DNA of 64,000 nucleotides from Pleurotus djamor (Eukaryota; Basidiomycota; Agaricomycetes; Agaricales; Pleurotaceae): NCBI GenBank assembly GCA_029747585.1, contig JAPEVF010000071.1, positions 1 to 64,000 of the forward strand, read 5' to 3'. Shown piece by piece: positions 11,950 to 22,795 of this stretch (position 1 is its first letter; each line of letters starts with the position of its first letter). The notes under the pieces were generated by a model. It saw only the letters and a program-made list of their open reading frames with translations, ran no database searches and was not told where the DNA came from. The position numbers and the translations under genes were made by a program.

Positions 11950-12471
11950 TTACCATCCCTTCACCTCTTGGACCTGCCGTACCGTGCGGTTGTAATCATC
12001 TTCACTAATCAGGGACTGTCGAAAAGCCTTGCGTATGACGTCGATACACCAGTCTTGCGCATTCCATCCAGAGTCAGGGCATTTGATGCCAGTGTTGTCT
12101 GCAATAACTTCAAAGGCATGGCGTTCAGCGGGGGTCATCTTCTTGATGAATATAGACATCCGAGGTCGCTTGTCAGGCTCATCTGCAACTGTCAGTGCAC
12201 CCCAATTGGTCAAGTGGCCAGCGGTCGACTCATTGACGACCTCAAGACGCCTCTGGGCGACATGGCCGCTGCTAGTGTGTCCGATGTTCCAGGCGAGCAT
12301 CCAATGTGCGTGAAAAGTCAAGGGTTTCCTCAAGCAGCTGTCGTGGTATTTGGGGATAGCGATCAGGGTTACTGGCAGGTCTTCGTCTGGCTCCGTGTAT
12401 TTCCAAAGGCCAACTGGCCCTGGTCGTCCTGCCGGTCGGCCAAAGTTTGGAATGAAGTTGCTGTGCGCCAT
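11950..12471 (-). CDS. Small uncharacterised protein with HW and NAQDW motifs
   Basis: Single-exon open frame of about 173 residues starting MAHSNFIPNFG at 12471; an in-frame ATG at 12537 would add 22 residues. Notable stretches are RPGPVGLWKYTEPDE, VTLIAIPKYHDS, FHAHWMLAWNIGH, STAGHLTNWGALTVAD and SGWNAQDWCIDVIRKAF. The combination of an early HW and a late N-x-Q-D-W followed by an amphipathic helix recalls fungal proteins of the DUF6914 type, where a thiol-peptidase-like fold has been suggested; here the residue before Gln is Ala instead of Cys, so a catalytic role is doubtful. It lies on the same strand as, and about 825 nt upstream of, the RHS gene. The assignment is tentative. Confidence 0.55.
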   Translation of the reverse strand: MAHSNFIPNFGRPAGRPGPVGLWKYTEPDEDLPVTLIAIPKYHDSCLRKPLTFHAHWMLAWNIGHTSSGHVAQRRLEVVNESTAGHLTNWGALTVADEPDKRPRMSIFIKKMTPAERHAFEVIADNTGIKCPDSGWNAQDWCIDVIRKAFRQSLISEDDYNRTVRQVQEVKGW

Positions 12472-12917
12472 AGGAGAGGCTAATGGCGTAAACTGTTTGA
12501 ACCTGAGCAGTAGAAACGGAAGAGAATGAGGGGACACTTACCGAGGCGCGACACTGATGGCTAAGACTGTCGNAAATGGGGGGTCTGAGGTGCCATGACT
12601 TCAGACAACTCGGGCTACTTTTATACCACCTTAAACGACAACGACGAACAATGGAAACCCATCGGTGGAGTCAAAGCTCAGCGGGAAATGAGAAACATCA
12701 AAGAGTAAGGCGACCCAATCGTAGCGGCTATCAGACTGGTCAAGCTGATGTGAAAGAGATTATCTGGAATTATGCGCCGCGAAAGGACTGCGGTTAGATC
12801 TATGAAAAAGGCGTGGTGGTCACTGAAATGGTCCCGCCTGAAATTGGGGACGGAATCGGCGGAGGGGCAGGGGAATGGCATGGGCAGCCTGGAGCATTAG
12901 CAAACCGAGACGCTATT

Positions 12918-15900
12918 CTAATGTTTAGCACGGAATAACATAGCTTCTTCTTCCCGGCCAAGATATTCTCGGTGTAATGCACTCATACTCTCAAATGTCA
13001 TCTCCCCACAGAGGTCCCGGATTATATCAGCGATGTCATCAACAATCTATAGGTAAGTCAGCGCATTGTGGCGGAGAAGAAAGAGATAGGTGGTTACGCC
13101 AAGGATCGTAGATATTGCAATCACCGCAGTCGAATGAGCAGGCAGCTGATCATCCTGCACAATGAAGTTAGACCGGTCATACTGACTATACAACAAAGGC
13201 GGCAGCGCTCACTGATAAGATATCAAGAGTCAATTCTTCAAAGCCAATGGTGACGCCATCAACTTTCTCGGGAGTCATATCCGACTGTTCGACATTGTCA
13301 CTTTTTTCTGTGTCTTTGGAGAGTGGAGCGCCATGGGCAAACATGTGTCTGTCATGGTAAACAAGCCGATCGCGCAGGTGGGGCAGGGAGGCAGGGATTG
13401 GATGACCTCCTGATAGAGCATGAGAGAGGACGGCGATGTTGGAGAATGTGTCGGCGAGCTATGACAAGAAACATTGTCAGAGGTAAAAGGGACGAAGGGG
13501 CTTGGTGAAATGATTTACCAGGTAGGGATTGAGAAAGGGGGTCTAGAGGAGATAGTATCAGGGGCCAGGTCGAAACAAGCTCCACAAAACGCGAACGGAC
13601 TTTATGAACCAACACGGAACACCATTTACTATCCAAGCGCACAAAGGCTCCAGCCAACAGGGCTAAGCAAGAAAGGAGACGATTCCTAACCGATGGGTGG
13701 GTACGGATGTATATGAAAAGAGTTGTGATGGTCTTACTCCGCTGCATAGAGATCTTGGTACCGTTGCTGAGGCCATATACCCCTACGGAAGATACCAGGT
13801 TTTTAATGCGTCAATCCAGTAATGGTGTCTATAGACTTACTGAAACTGCGGCTCCCACTTGCCAGTGAGGAGAGACGGCGCCAATCCTTGAAGACGAGTC
13901 TAGGAAAAAGGAATGTCGTGATTGAGTCGTAGTACTTTGAAGCAAGGATGTAGATGACATACCGATACTTCCAGGACACGCTTCGCGAGTCTTCTAACCC
14001 TTCGTTCTCGATCAGAGACACCTATGCCATCACAATCAATGATGGACTGCATGGCCACTCCGCGCCGAGCTTTGGCGTCTTCGGATAGGATTGCTTCGAC
14101 TTCGGATGCAAAAATATGTCCGATTTCGCCCATGGATGCGGCGATGGTTCTTCGAACGAGGGTACGAGCAGACATAGGCCGAGGAAAGAGCATCACGATG
14201 AACTAGAAGGACGATGAGGGGACGAATGAACCATCAATTCGAGACCTACCGCGGCAGCAAACCCAATGATAACCAGAAGTCTGTGCAAAGGAATGATCAA
14301 CTGTGCGGGACACTTCAGAAGAGTAGGGGGTACATACGCTCGGCGCCATCCAACCTCTATTCCAACTCCAGCACTGGCCAAAACGAACACATGCGTGTCA
14401 ATCCAACTGTAGCCAACGACTGAATAGGTATCAATGATCAGCGACCTCGGAGGTCCATGAACAAAACAAATGAATGAACGAACCAAATATGATAGTGATC
14501 CCCGTCATCGTCCAGAGCATGATATCTTGGAGTGGTGCCGCAATCCGCATAAACAAAAATGGGGAGGTAAGAATGGTCGTTGCCACAACCACCCCATAAG
14601 GGTTTCCAGGACCGCGACCAGAGCCAATGTACCAGAAAGCCATTCCAACTACATTCCTAGCAATCAGTACCATTTACTTACAGGAAATAGGAAAGCTTGC
14701 GACGAACATAAAAGTCCCACACCAGTACCCAGCAATCTCACAAACAAAGTAGCGATCTGAAAGCCGGCATGAACACGCGCGAGTTTGATACATCATGCCT
14801 GCGCTCCCACTCACCTGGTCACCTGCATACATTGCCAACGAAGTCTGAAGTCCAGGTTGTAAGTTGAGGGTTAAACAAAAGAGCGAGGGGTATACTAACC
14901 TGCGCCATAATCAAGGCCCACAATCCCTTGTGTTCATAATTGAACGCAGCGCTAGAGTGACAAACGGCAGGTATCCAAAGAGCCAATGTCACCACAGCGG
15001 TCCTCAGGGCTAAAATTCCCTCCGCGGATTTGAAATACCTCACGAAAGCACCCAAACGTACGGCGAACCGTCCAAGAGCAGTACGTGGAGGAAGAGCATC
15101 TGGGTTGCGACCTAGACGGCAGGAATTGAGAATCCAGGTATACGCGAAGGCTGAAAAGGGAACTGACGTCGACAGCGATCATCAGGACCTTTCGATGCTT
15201 GCTTTTCTTGCTCGGTGGGTCCACTTTCTTCTTCGTCATCATCCGCTAATGTATCGCTCTCATTGTCAAACGAAGTTGGGTCCAACGCGCTCCCCATAGC
15301 CAGAGGGGCGACATCATTGTCCACGTTGTAGGATTTTTTCATCAACCTCCTACCTAACTTCCCAAAGCCGCTTGGAGCCCAAAACCTGACATAAGGTCGT
15401 TTCCCGTCTAGTTCGATAATTAAAGCCAGGAACCGTGAAAGTCGATCGGCGAAGACGAGGAGGGTGTCGCAAAAGACGAAGCATGTGTAGAGTGATCTTG
15501 TAAAAACAGGATTACAAGACTTACAGACCGGCAGAGGGAGCGACTAACCTAGCTGTGAATTTTTCTGAAGTTGGAAGATGGCGAGCCGAGTCCTTGAGCT
15601 TCCCAGATTCTGCGTCGAAGAATTGTTTGTACGGTTCAATGAGCTTAAGTCTTCCGTCATTCTGGAAGACAGAGATCGCCCTGTCCAACGTCTGCTGCAC
15701 CGCGACCAGCACCTCGTGTCTTGCAGCAGTTTCATCACTGTTCCGACCTCTCCCAATGACACGGAGGAAAAACTCTCTCCAACGGCGACTATTACAGTCA
15801 TCAAACCACCTGCACATTGCCGCTAGTCCTTCGTTGCAAGCATGTCGGAGTTCGGTTGAAGATGCATATAGTATCGGGACGAGGGACTCCAGATCGTGTC

Positions 15901-17309
15901 CGTGGCGCGCTTCGTGCTCCTTGGCACGCCGACGAAGGAGCATGAATCGATCAACCCTGCTGTCCTTCTGCAGTGAGCTATCCCTGGAATCCGCTTGGGT
16001 ACGCTCAGCCTCCTCATCCTTAGCGTCCATTGTATTGCCTTCATAGACTATGTTTATGAACGACAGCAGACCACTGGAGAAAGCAAAAGTTAGGCATTGG
16101 CGTTGGTTTTGCAGTCGGCCACATGACTTGCCTTGCGCGGAATAGTAGAGACTTAAGTTCACCTGAGACGCGTTTGAGATCGGTTGGTCCAAGGCGACCG
16201 AGGGAGAATTCCAGATCAACCATGGGAGTCTGGCCAAGAAGAGCTTGCGTCGTCTCTACCAGGGTACGTCGGTAAGTAACTCCCTTAGTAGCCAAGGATT
16301 CCCAGGTAGCCCTGTCGGATGGGCGAGTCTCCAGCGTGTCGGTCTGTAAGGAGAGTATTTGGGACGTAGAAAAGAGTACGCCATCATTCAGAAGCGATCT
16401 AAGATAGTTATTTAGTGAATAGCAAGGTGAGATGAGAGTTTGATCCTTACAACCAAGCGTGGTTCATGCTCTCCGGGAATATTAAAACGAGTGAGGCTAA
16501 CGCGATGGCAACATAGTACGCGGTTGGAATGAGGAATTGTTTAGCGAGGGTATATTGCGCGGAGTAAAACACTTCGAAGGCTATGAGAAGGATACGCGCG
16601 GGGGACGATGCTACACTCACAAGGTCCGTACGAGCACATCACGTCAAGAACTATCAAACCAAAGATCGAAAGGAGTGTGAGGGATGGGACTGCTGCTCTC
16701 ATCGCGCCCAACGCAAATGCCCCGACGAAGATGAACCCTCCATAAACTGCAGAGGAACGCGGGTCGAGAAAGCGACCCTCGAAAATGAATTGTTGAAATT
16801 GTAACGATGTAGGAACATTTGGCTGCAACCTACTGTGGTCAATCCTGGTGGTAGATACGGATGAGATGCAGACGACGTACGATGCCTGGGCATTCTGCAT
16901 CTGAGTTGCCAAGAGGTCTTGGCTGCGTGCTCTCAGTGCTGCCGCCATCGCTGCTGCTCCCCATGCCCATCCCAGCAACATCCCCAGCAACAAAGTCGTC
17001 GCAGCCAACACGAATAACGATACAGGCATAGACGGCGGCAGCATAATTGCCAACAGACTGGCCATGTCGCGTCAGCCATAGAACCATGACTGCGTTCAGA
17101 AACACGCACGCAGCAAAGAACCCAGCCTGTCCCATGCTCTGCAGAGTCACATCATCCACGAGCAAGACCAACGCCGCTGCAAGAACCACTGTGCTCCGAG
17201 CGAATGTCTTCCATTTTCTTCGCGATTTAAGAGCCGGTAGGAGCCACGACGGCAACTCGATGATAGGAGTCGACTTTTTCGAAGGTTTCTCGGGGTGACT
17301 GGTGGCCAT
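12918..17309 (-). CDS. ArAE_2/FUSC-type multi-pass membrane transporter (Brefeldin A sensitivity-related)
   Basis: Start at 17309 (MATSHPEKPSKK), stop at 12918-12920 after HREYLGREEEAMLFRAKH. Many introns; the product is probably about 1000 residues. The amino-terminal exons hold the six-TM block typical of the family: SRRKWKTFARSTVVLAAALV, LLLGMLLGWAWGAAAMAAAL, FEGRFLDPRSSAVYGGFIF and LTLLSIFGLIVLDVMCSYGP. A charged cytosolic loop (about 16000-15520) and an acidic Asp/Glu-rich stretch (about 15250) separate it from a second TM block (ALRTAVVTLALWIPAVCHSS, KGLWALIMAQ, LVAWYIGSGRGPGNPYG, LWTMTGITIIF). The carboxyl end has the DUF2421-like ALLAGAFVRLDSKWCSVLV. Bacterial relatives export fusaric and aromatic carboxylic acids; the fungal members are poorly studied, so the substrate is unknown. 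Confidence 0.85.
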
Positions 17310-18700
17310 AGTAGGCCTCGTTATCGAGGTGCTGTCGGCCTTTTTGAAACGAAATACACACTGACAGGGTTGCAGGTTGACGGTAAAGGTGCAACCGCGT
17401 TATTCGGATTGTTCTCTCTTTTCCCTCGAGCGCTTTCCTGGCGTTCCGCCTGATAATGAAGAACCGAAACGACGACTATGACGACGACGAAAACCGTGCA
17501 TGTGACAATGCAATCGGTACCATCAACTTGCAAACAGGAAAAGCCGTATTTACCGGTTGCCCCAATGCTGGATGGCGGTAGACTCGTGGCCAGTGATTCC
17601 CATTATTGCCGTCGATGGCCGTGGTCCAACTCTTTGGTGAGGCCAAGCCCTGCGACAACCTCGCGTAGTGCAAGTACTCAGTCTCGGTTTAGGTTTCATT
17701 GCGGGATACCCAAAGAACGCTTATGCACTTTATGTGATGTACCCCGAGCCAGGTCGTATGTCATGGATTTCACCACTTCGCCAGGAGTAGTGTTCCATCA
17801 TTCTCCATCCAGCGCTATGCCCTCAGCGATTTTGAGAGGAACCGACCATATGGAGGCAAGGGGCTACCAGTCTCGAAGGATAAGATCTATGTTATACAGA
17901 CCCCGTTTCCGCAACCGTTGGCTGAGGTCTATACCGTTTCTTCTGTCGTGGCCAGCACCCGCACGACATCCCATCTTGCGAACGCGCAATCACCCATCTA
18001 AGCGACGCATAACTCCCTCGAGCGCTCATTTACAGGTCGTCCTTCACACTGCGTCGTCCGCCTATGTACCCCCACGAAAGGTTTTCTGAGTGGTCGACAC
18101 CACACGCCGCCGCCTATTCCCTCGGTACTCTAGCTGGGGGTGTTGCCCCAAGCAGCGAGCCTCCCTCGAAACAAGCCCAGAATCCGTTTCGCGCTCAATG
18201 CGTCATGATAAACGTCGATCATTTATACACCATGGGCAATATGAGTTAGCGACGAGTCACGTTCTGAAGACAATCAGAGTAACAGCACGAATGGCGGCGG
18301 TAACCGTACTCCATCTTCGACAGGAATCAGTTCAGATCCCCATGTCGCTGGGAATGTCATCAACGACGTACCACGATTCTTTCTGGGTCCGAGGTTGGTC
18401 GAGAGGTCACGCACAAGAGGTCTCCGTTTCAAGTTCTTGATCTTGATAAATACATTGCTCATTGACGGCCAGGTGGGGCGAACTGCCTGGGATGGTGGAT
18501 CCGATACTGGCCCAGCCTGTCGAAATGCTTCTCAACTGTGAAGCAGCACTCATTGGGAGGCGGGGAATAACCGCTATGGTGCTGTGGCACTCTACCCTTC
18601 GCATGGACAAGCGCCCAGTGTGAAAGTCGATCGTTGCTCCGACGCACCGCCTTGACCTACGCTATCATCATCTGCGGAAGTTTACTTGGGCTCAATAGAA
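17310..18700. other. Gene-poor stretch with possible coding remnants
   Basis: No intact gene could be built. The longest frame (17478-18089, plus) lacks family motifs and looks like chance. Short plus-strand pieces in different frames look protein-like, for example a Thr/Val-rich piece near 17460-17515 and a Ser/Asn-rich piece near 18250-18350 followed by an Arg/Phe-rich segment, but they do not join by plausible splicing. It may hold a decayed gene or unusually diverged small exons. Confidence 0.3.
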
Positions 18701-19300
18701 GATAAGAGCTCTAGGATCACTCGCCTATGTATAATTACGGTGCGCAGCCATGCTTCTATTTGATCATGCACTAGGGCGGGACATAGAGCCTAAAAGCAAA
18801 AAAGCAAACAAGCCACCCGAAAAGTAGCATGGCTTGTGACAGCGCTTGCCTCAGTCTCCTCCATCTGACGTGAAGTACTATGTCGCGTAAGTATCGGACT
18901 TGAGGGTGCCTTCATGCGACTGGACATTGCACTTCTCAGAGACCTGTGTCAAAAATTGTTTGGATACGTCGGTGCTGGTGGAGCACAAGGCTTCGTCAAA
19001 TGGACGCTGTGCGCTGGAAATCTGGAAAGCCTGTATAGTGATGGGTGGGAGAATGAGGGAAGTTCAACTCTGACTCAGAAATGCAGTCCAGACCAAGCCA
19101 TATTCGCAATATAGTAAGGACCGGTTTAGTTGGGTAATTATGCGCATCGTGGGCGAGTTTAAACCAAGTATAAACCATATCGGGGGATCGTTGATGCTTC
19201 CTTTGACATGGTACATCGCCTCCAGCATATTGCAGGCCTGTCGCCGCAGTTGGAGGTTGATCGGGAGGCGACCGAGGCCCAAGGGACAACATGAAAACGG

Positions 19301-19307
19301 ATAAAAA
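19301..19307 (+). promoter_or_regulatory. TATA-like box, first copy of the duplicated gene
   Basis: ATAAAAA, about 150 nt upstream of the ATG at 19454. It sits in the same place as the box of the second copy, which suggests it has been kept. Confidence 0.35.
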
Positions 19308-19453
19308 GTTTGCAAAATTTGAACGCTAGAACTCTCAACCATCTTCCCCTCCCATCCGTACCCATACCCTAGTGCGTATATCTTATATCACCTCAAATCC
19401 TCCGAATTATCCCCCGTTGTGATCAGCGCCGAAACCCCAAACCGCCAAGCACT

Positions 19454-20058
19454 ATGGCGTCGCGAAAGTCCTTCCACTTCTCATCTGTGGTCGAATTAGC
19501 CCTTTTACTTATCGCGGTCGTCGCGATGGTGATCGCCCTCAACATCAGCATGAAAGCATACATACAGGCTAAGACACTCGAGGCCAACCTGCTTACTGCG
19601 ATATCCATAGGACAAGGTCCTCAGCTACCACTACCTCTCCAAGACTTTAATCAGTCGCTTAGCACGGATAGTGAAAATGGGGGCTTCTCGGACGAGGACT
19701 TTCACAAGGCAGTATCTGCGAGTAAGTGAATTCATGGCCCTGCCCAGAACGGGCTTGATTGGCTTATGATCCTGTTTCATTCACAGTATTGCTCGCTATC
19801 ATTTTGAACATCATGTTCATTTTTTTTCTGTCTCTGCTACGGTAAGTTGACGGATATACGTTGACATCCTCCCTTCCATCGGGGTTCAACCTACTCATTT
19901 GGCGGTACTCACTCACTACTCTAGGCTGCGTCGCCGCCCGTGTAGATCGTATTGAAGATGCTCAAGCCATGACACAGCATGACAAGGACCTGAAACTCGT
20001 AGACAAGGTGGCTTCCATGGACCTGGAGCTCAAGTTTGAGACCGAGAGCAAAGTCTGA
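19454..20058 (+). CDS. Small two-TM protein, copy 1 (possible frameshift in exon 2)
   Basis: Start MASRKSFHF at 19454. Exon 1 19454-19721 encodes one TM helix (VELALLLIAVVAMVIALNIS) and an acidic linker rich in Ser/Gln/Pro. Exon 2 19787-19841 encodes a second hydrophobic helix (LLAIILNIMFIFFLSLL). Exon 3 starts at 19925. As written, exon 3 is read as a short Arg-rich tail ending at 19955 (117 residues). In the frame matching copy 2, exon 3 runs to 20058 with a charged tail (DRIEDAQAMTQHDKDLK). A run of eight T at 19820-19827 in exon 2 is where one base too many would cause this shift. Function unknown; the paralogue at 21468 shares the exon pattern, linker and phases. Confidence 0.6.
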
Positions 20059-21310
20059 AGGTCAGTATGTTCCGCTTACCGCTATCTCTTGTCGCTCACG
20101 GGATGGAATAACTCAGCCTATAGGATATGTTTCTTGGTTAGTGCAATGAACTTTTGATGATATTTCGGGGGCTACAGCTCATGAAACGCTCAGGTTTCCC
20201 GGCTCCTTGCCGACGCGATTTGTGTGTGAGTGAACACGGTTGATTATGGGACGTCGGTACCGACTCACTAGGTCTCTAGTTGATCCACTACTTCTGGTTG
20301 ACCTTTTCTTGGATGTGATGCTCTGTGACCTGTCGAGGATACGCTTATTTCTTGGGACACTTTTCTTGATCAATCATTACGCGGGTGTAATAAAATTGCA
20401 ATGATGGGTGGTATGGTTTCAACTATCAGCCTGAGATGGAAGAAATGCGGGTGATTTTCTGGGCTTGTAAGGAAGGTAGCCTCCAAAGGAGATCAAGGGC
20501 TCTCAGTAGGTGAAGATCGTCTCAAGTGTCGGCGCTGGTTAGGAGTCGCTCAGGAGCCGCTGTCGCTCATACTTGACGGGCACTCTACTTGCCTTTCCTA
20601 GTCAGTCCTTGCGAGTCATAGAATGTTCAGCATTCTCAAGCAACGAGCCCAAGCGCACTTCGTCCATAGTCATTCCACTTTGAGTTTCAGAAGCCGAGGA
20701 GTATGGAATGACCCGTCAATATACGTAGTAATTCATGTGCACAGCCGTGCTTCTATTTGGCTATTGATACTAGGGCGCGATGGAAAGCCTAAAAGCAAAG
20801 CGCGATAAGATGACTCCGCAGATAATTCTTACCTTGTCTCTACCCTTGTTCTATATGAGACTTTTGTGACATTGTGTTGTCTTTGACTATTTGTGAATCA
20901 ATCTAAGCAACATTCCAGTCAGAATATCTAGCAGGAAAAGAACGGGCGTGTCCAATTGGGGTGATTGCGCTCTGCGAAAACCTGGAAACGTACGGGCTAC
21001 TGACAGGCGACAAGATGGCTGTAGCCTTGCGAGTTTAATTCGAAGGAGATTTGCGAAGTCACACTCCGAGTAGAAGTGACTCTCCCACAAGAAGGACCAT
21101 TCGGGTTAGAGTGCACCAATTACTCAGTAATTATGTGTATCATGGATGAGTTTGACCCACGTACAGTCCATATTAGGAGGATCGTTGCTGCCTTTTTGAC
21201 ATGGAAACGCCGGTTCGCATCGCCTTCACTATGCTTCCAGGGCTTCGCCGCAGTTGGAGGGGAAACACAAAGAGAAAAGGGGTAGCTGAGGGGTGGGCAC
21301 GAAGACAGGA

Positions 21311-21317
21311 TATAAAG
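21311..21317 (+). promoter_or_regulatory. TATA box, second copy of the duplicated gene
   Basis: TATAAAG about 155 nt upstream of the ATG at 21468, at the position equivalent to the box upstream of copy 1. Confidence 0.4.
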
Positions 21318-21467
21318 TCTCTGCAAAGTCATCCAGTCATTAGGAATTCACCAGGCTCTTTCTACTGCTCACCCAGCGGTCAAATACTTTCTCGTTGTCA
21401 CCTTAACTCATATCTACCGAGTCAGCAACCAAGCCATCACCGTCGTCATCGCAGAACAAACCGTTCG

Positions 21468-22092
21468 ATGGCAATACGCAAGCCCGTCGCGCTTTCCATC
21501 CTCCTCTTCACATTAGCTATCTCACTCCTCACGTATTTCTCACTCTTCACCGCCGTCAACATCTGCACATCAGCCTATATACACGCTCGCATGTCTGAAG
21601 CCGGTTTGCTTGACACGAACTCCACACGAATCGATTTTCCGCAGCCGTTACCTGTCCCGGACCCTGGCCAGCCATCATTCAGCGAGAATGGTAGCATCCC
21701 AAAAGAGCTGTACGATAAGGCAATGTCTGCGCGTAAGTGATCCCGTCGCGATGTCAATAATAGTACGGATCGGCTTACTGGCTGGGGCTTAGTCCAGTGC
21801 GCTATGATGTTGGAAATCGTGCTCCTCATCTATATCTTGTCCACCGCATTGGGAAGCATGTGCTCAATAGAGATTTCCTTTGGTCCGTGTTTTCTTTGTG
21901 CTAAAACTTCGTACCCCAACCTTCCGGGGCAACCCAACTAATTCGCTGACCTACTCGCTAGGTTCATCGGTGATTCCTGTGCCTCGTCTCGTAGATGATA
22001 CAAAGGCTCTCCAGGAGCGCGGACCTCAGGATGAAGAAAGCTTGCCAAGATACTCAGCTCACTCGGTATTTGACTCAAAGAGTGCAGTCTAA
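21468..22092 (+). CDS. Small two-TM protein, copy 2
   Basis: Exons 21468-21732, 21793-21882 and 21962-22092 sum to 486 nt, giving 161 residues. Start MAIRKPVAL was chosen because it aligns with MASRKSFHF of copy 1. Residues 8-32 form a TM helix; a linker follows with INxSTR-like and PxPxPDPGQPSFSENG stretches, matching copy 1 (LPLPLQ..SENGGFS..DFHKA versus PLPVPD..SENGSIP..LYDKA). Exon 2 codes for the second hydrophobic helix (MMLEIVLLIYILSTALGSM). The tail is charged and Ser-rich (ALQERGPQDEESLPRYS). No known domain is recognised. The two-helix topology, and both ends probably on the same side, are inferences from hydrophobicity. Confidence 0.65.
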
Positions 22093-22795
22093 AGTGGGGA
22101 CAATTCAGTCATCTTTGTGGCTCAACTGATTGGTTTGAACATCGTTAGCTCGACGGGCCAGCGACACGCTCGTGTTTCTTAGTCGCTGTAGTATCTTTCT
22201 CAGGGCTCTCGGGGTCCTTTCTTGTTTCTTGGGAACACTTTCTTGTCACCGCCGCCGTAGGATCTACAGCTGTGAATGTAGTTGAGATATGCTAGGGATG
22301 TTTCGGAAAGGTCGATGTGAGGTGCTTGCTAAGCTTTTTAACCTATAATGCTCTCAGGCCGCATCTCTGCTGCTATAGTCGAGTCAGTCAAACTTCAAAT
22401 GGCTCAATGTCCGACCCGATGGCAGTAGGAATACATCGCCCCTATGACTCCTGTCGCCAGGCGGCGCCATACTCGCCGTTCACTGGTCACCAGCCAAGAC
22501 ATTGCATGTTATATATACTCTTGGCTGTTCAGCGCCAGCTGCCATCGTCGGGCTTTCTAGTGTATTGATACCTGAGGAGAACGTTAGGCTAAACCCAAGA
22601 TAACGAGGCAGGTCCCCATGGATCGTCGTTCAAGGTCTTCGCGGAGTTCTTTTGATCCTGGATGTAGCACGTCGACAATTACTCAGGAGTCAAAAGGGAC
22701 AACTAGATTGGTCGATAAAATCAAGACTATACATTGAGCTAGAGAGGGCCAAAGTAGACGTGGGCTCCGACGCAGTTAAGTATCCGGGCTCCCAC
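22093..22795. other. Intergenic stretch
   Basis: About 700 nt. Its first part is the 3' flank of the second duplicated unit. A weak resemblance to the unit start near 22555-22610 (TATTGATAC, then AGGCTAAACCCAAGATAACG) may be the edge of the repeat. No exon was supported. Confidence 0.4.

Larger units (their letters stand above)
18727..22560. repeat. Old tandem duplication, two units of about 2 kb
   Basis: Unit 1 (about 18727-20700) and unit 2 (about 20727-22560) match along their length. Shared landmarks in the same order: ATGCTTCTATTTGA (18749) versus GTGCTTCTATTTGG (20749) with a nearby GAGCCTAAAAGCAAA/AAGCCTAAAAGCAAA; an aligned block at 19135-19195 versus 21119-21187; TATA-like boxes; a small three-exon gene each; and TTCTTGGGACACTTTTCTTG (20350) versus TTCTTGGGAACACTTTCTTG (22228). 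Divergence is high outside these blocks, so the duplication is old. Borders are approximate. Confidence 0.75.

Noticed and set aside
17478..18089. 203-codon plus-strand frame as a gene
   Set aside because: No domain, Arg/Pro/Ser-rich with chance-like composition; no signal or TM pattern.
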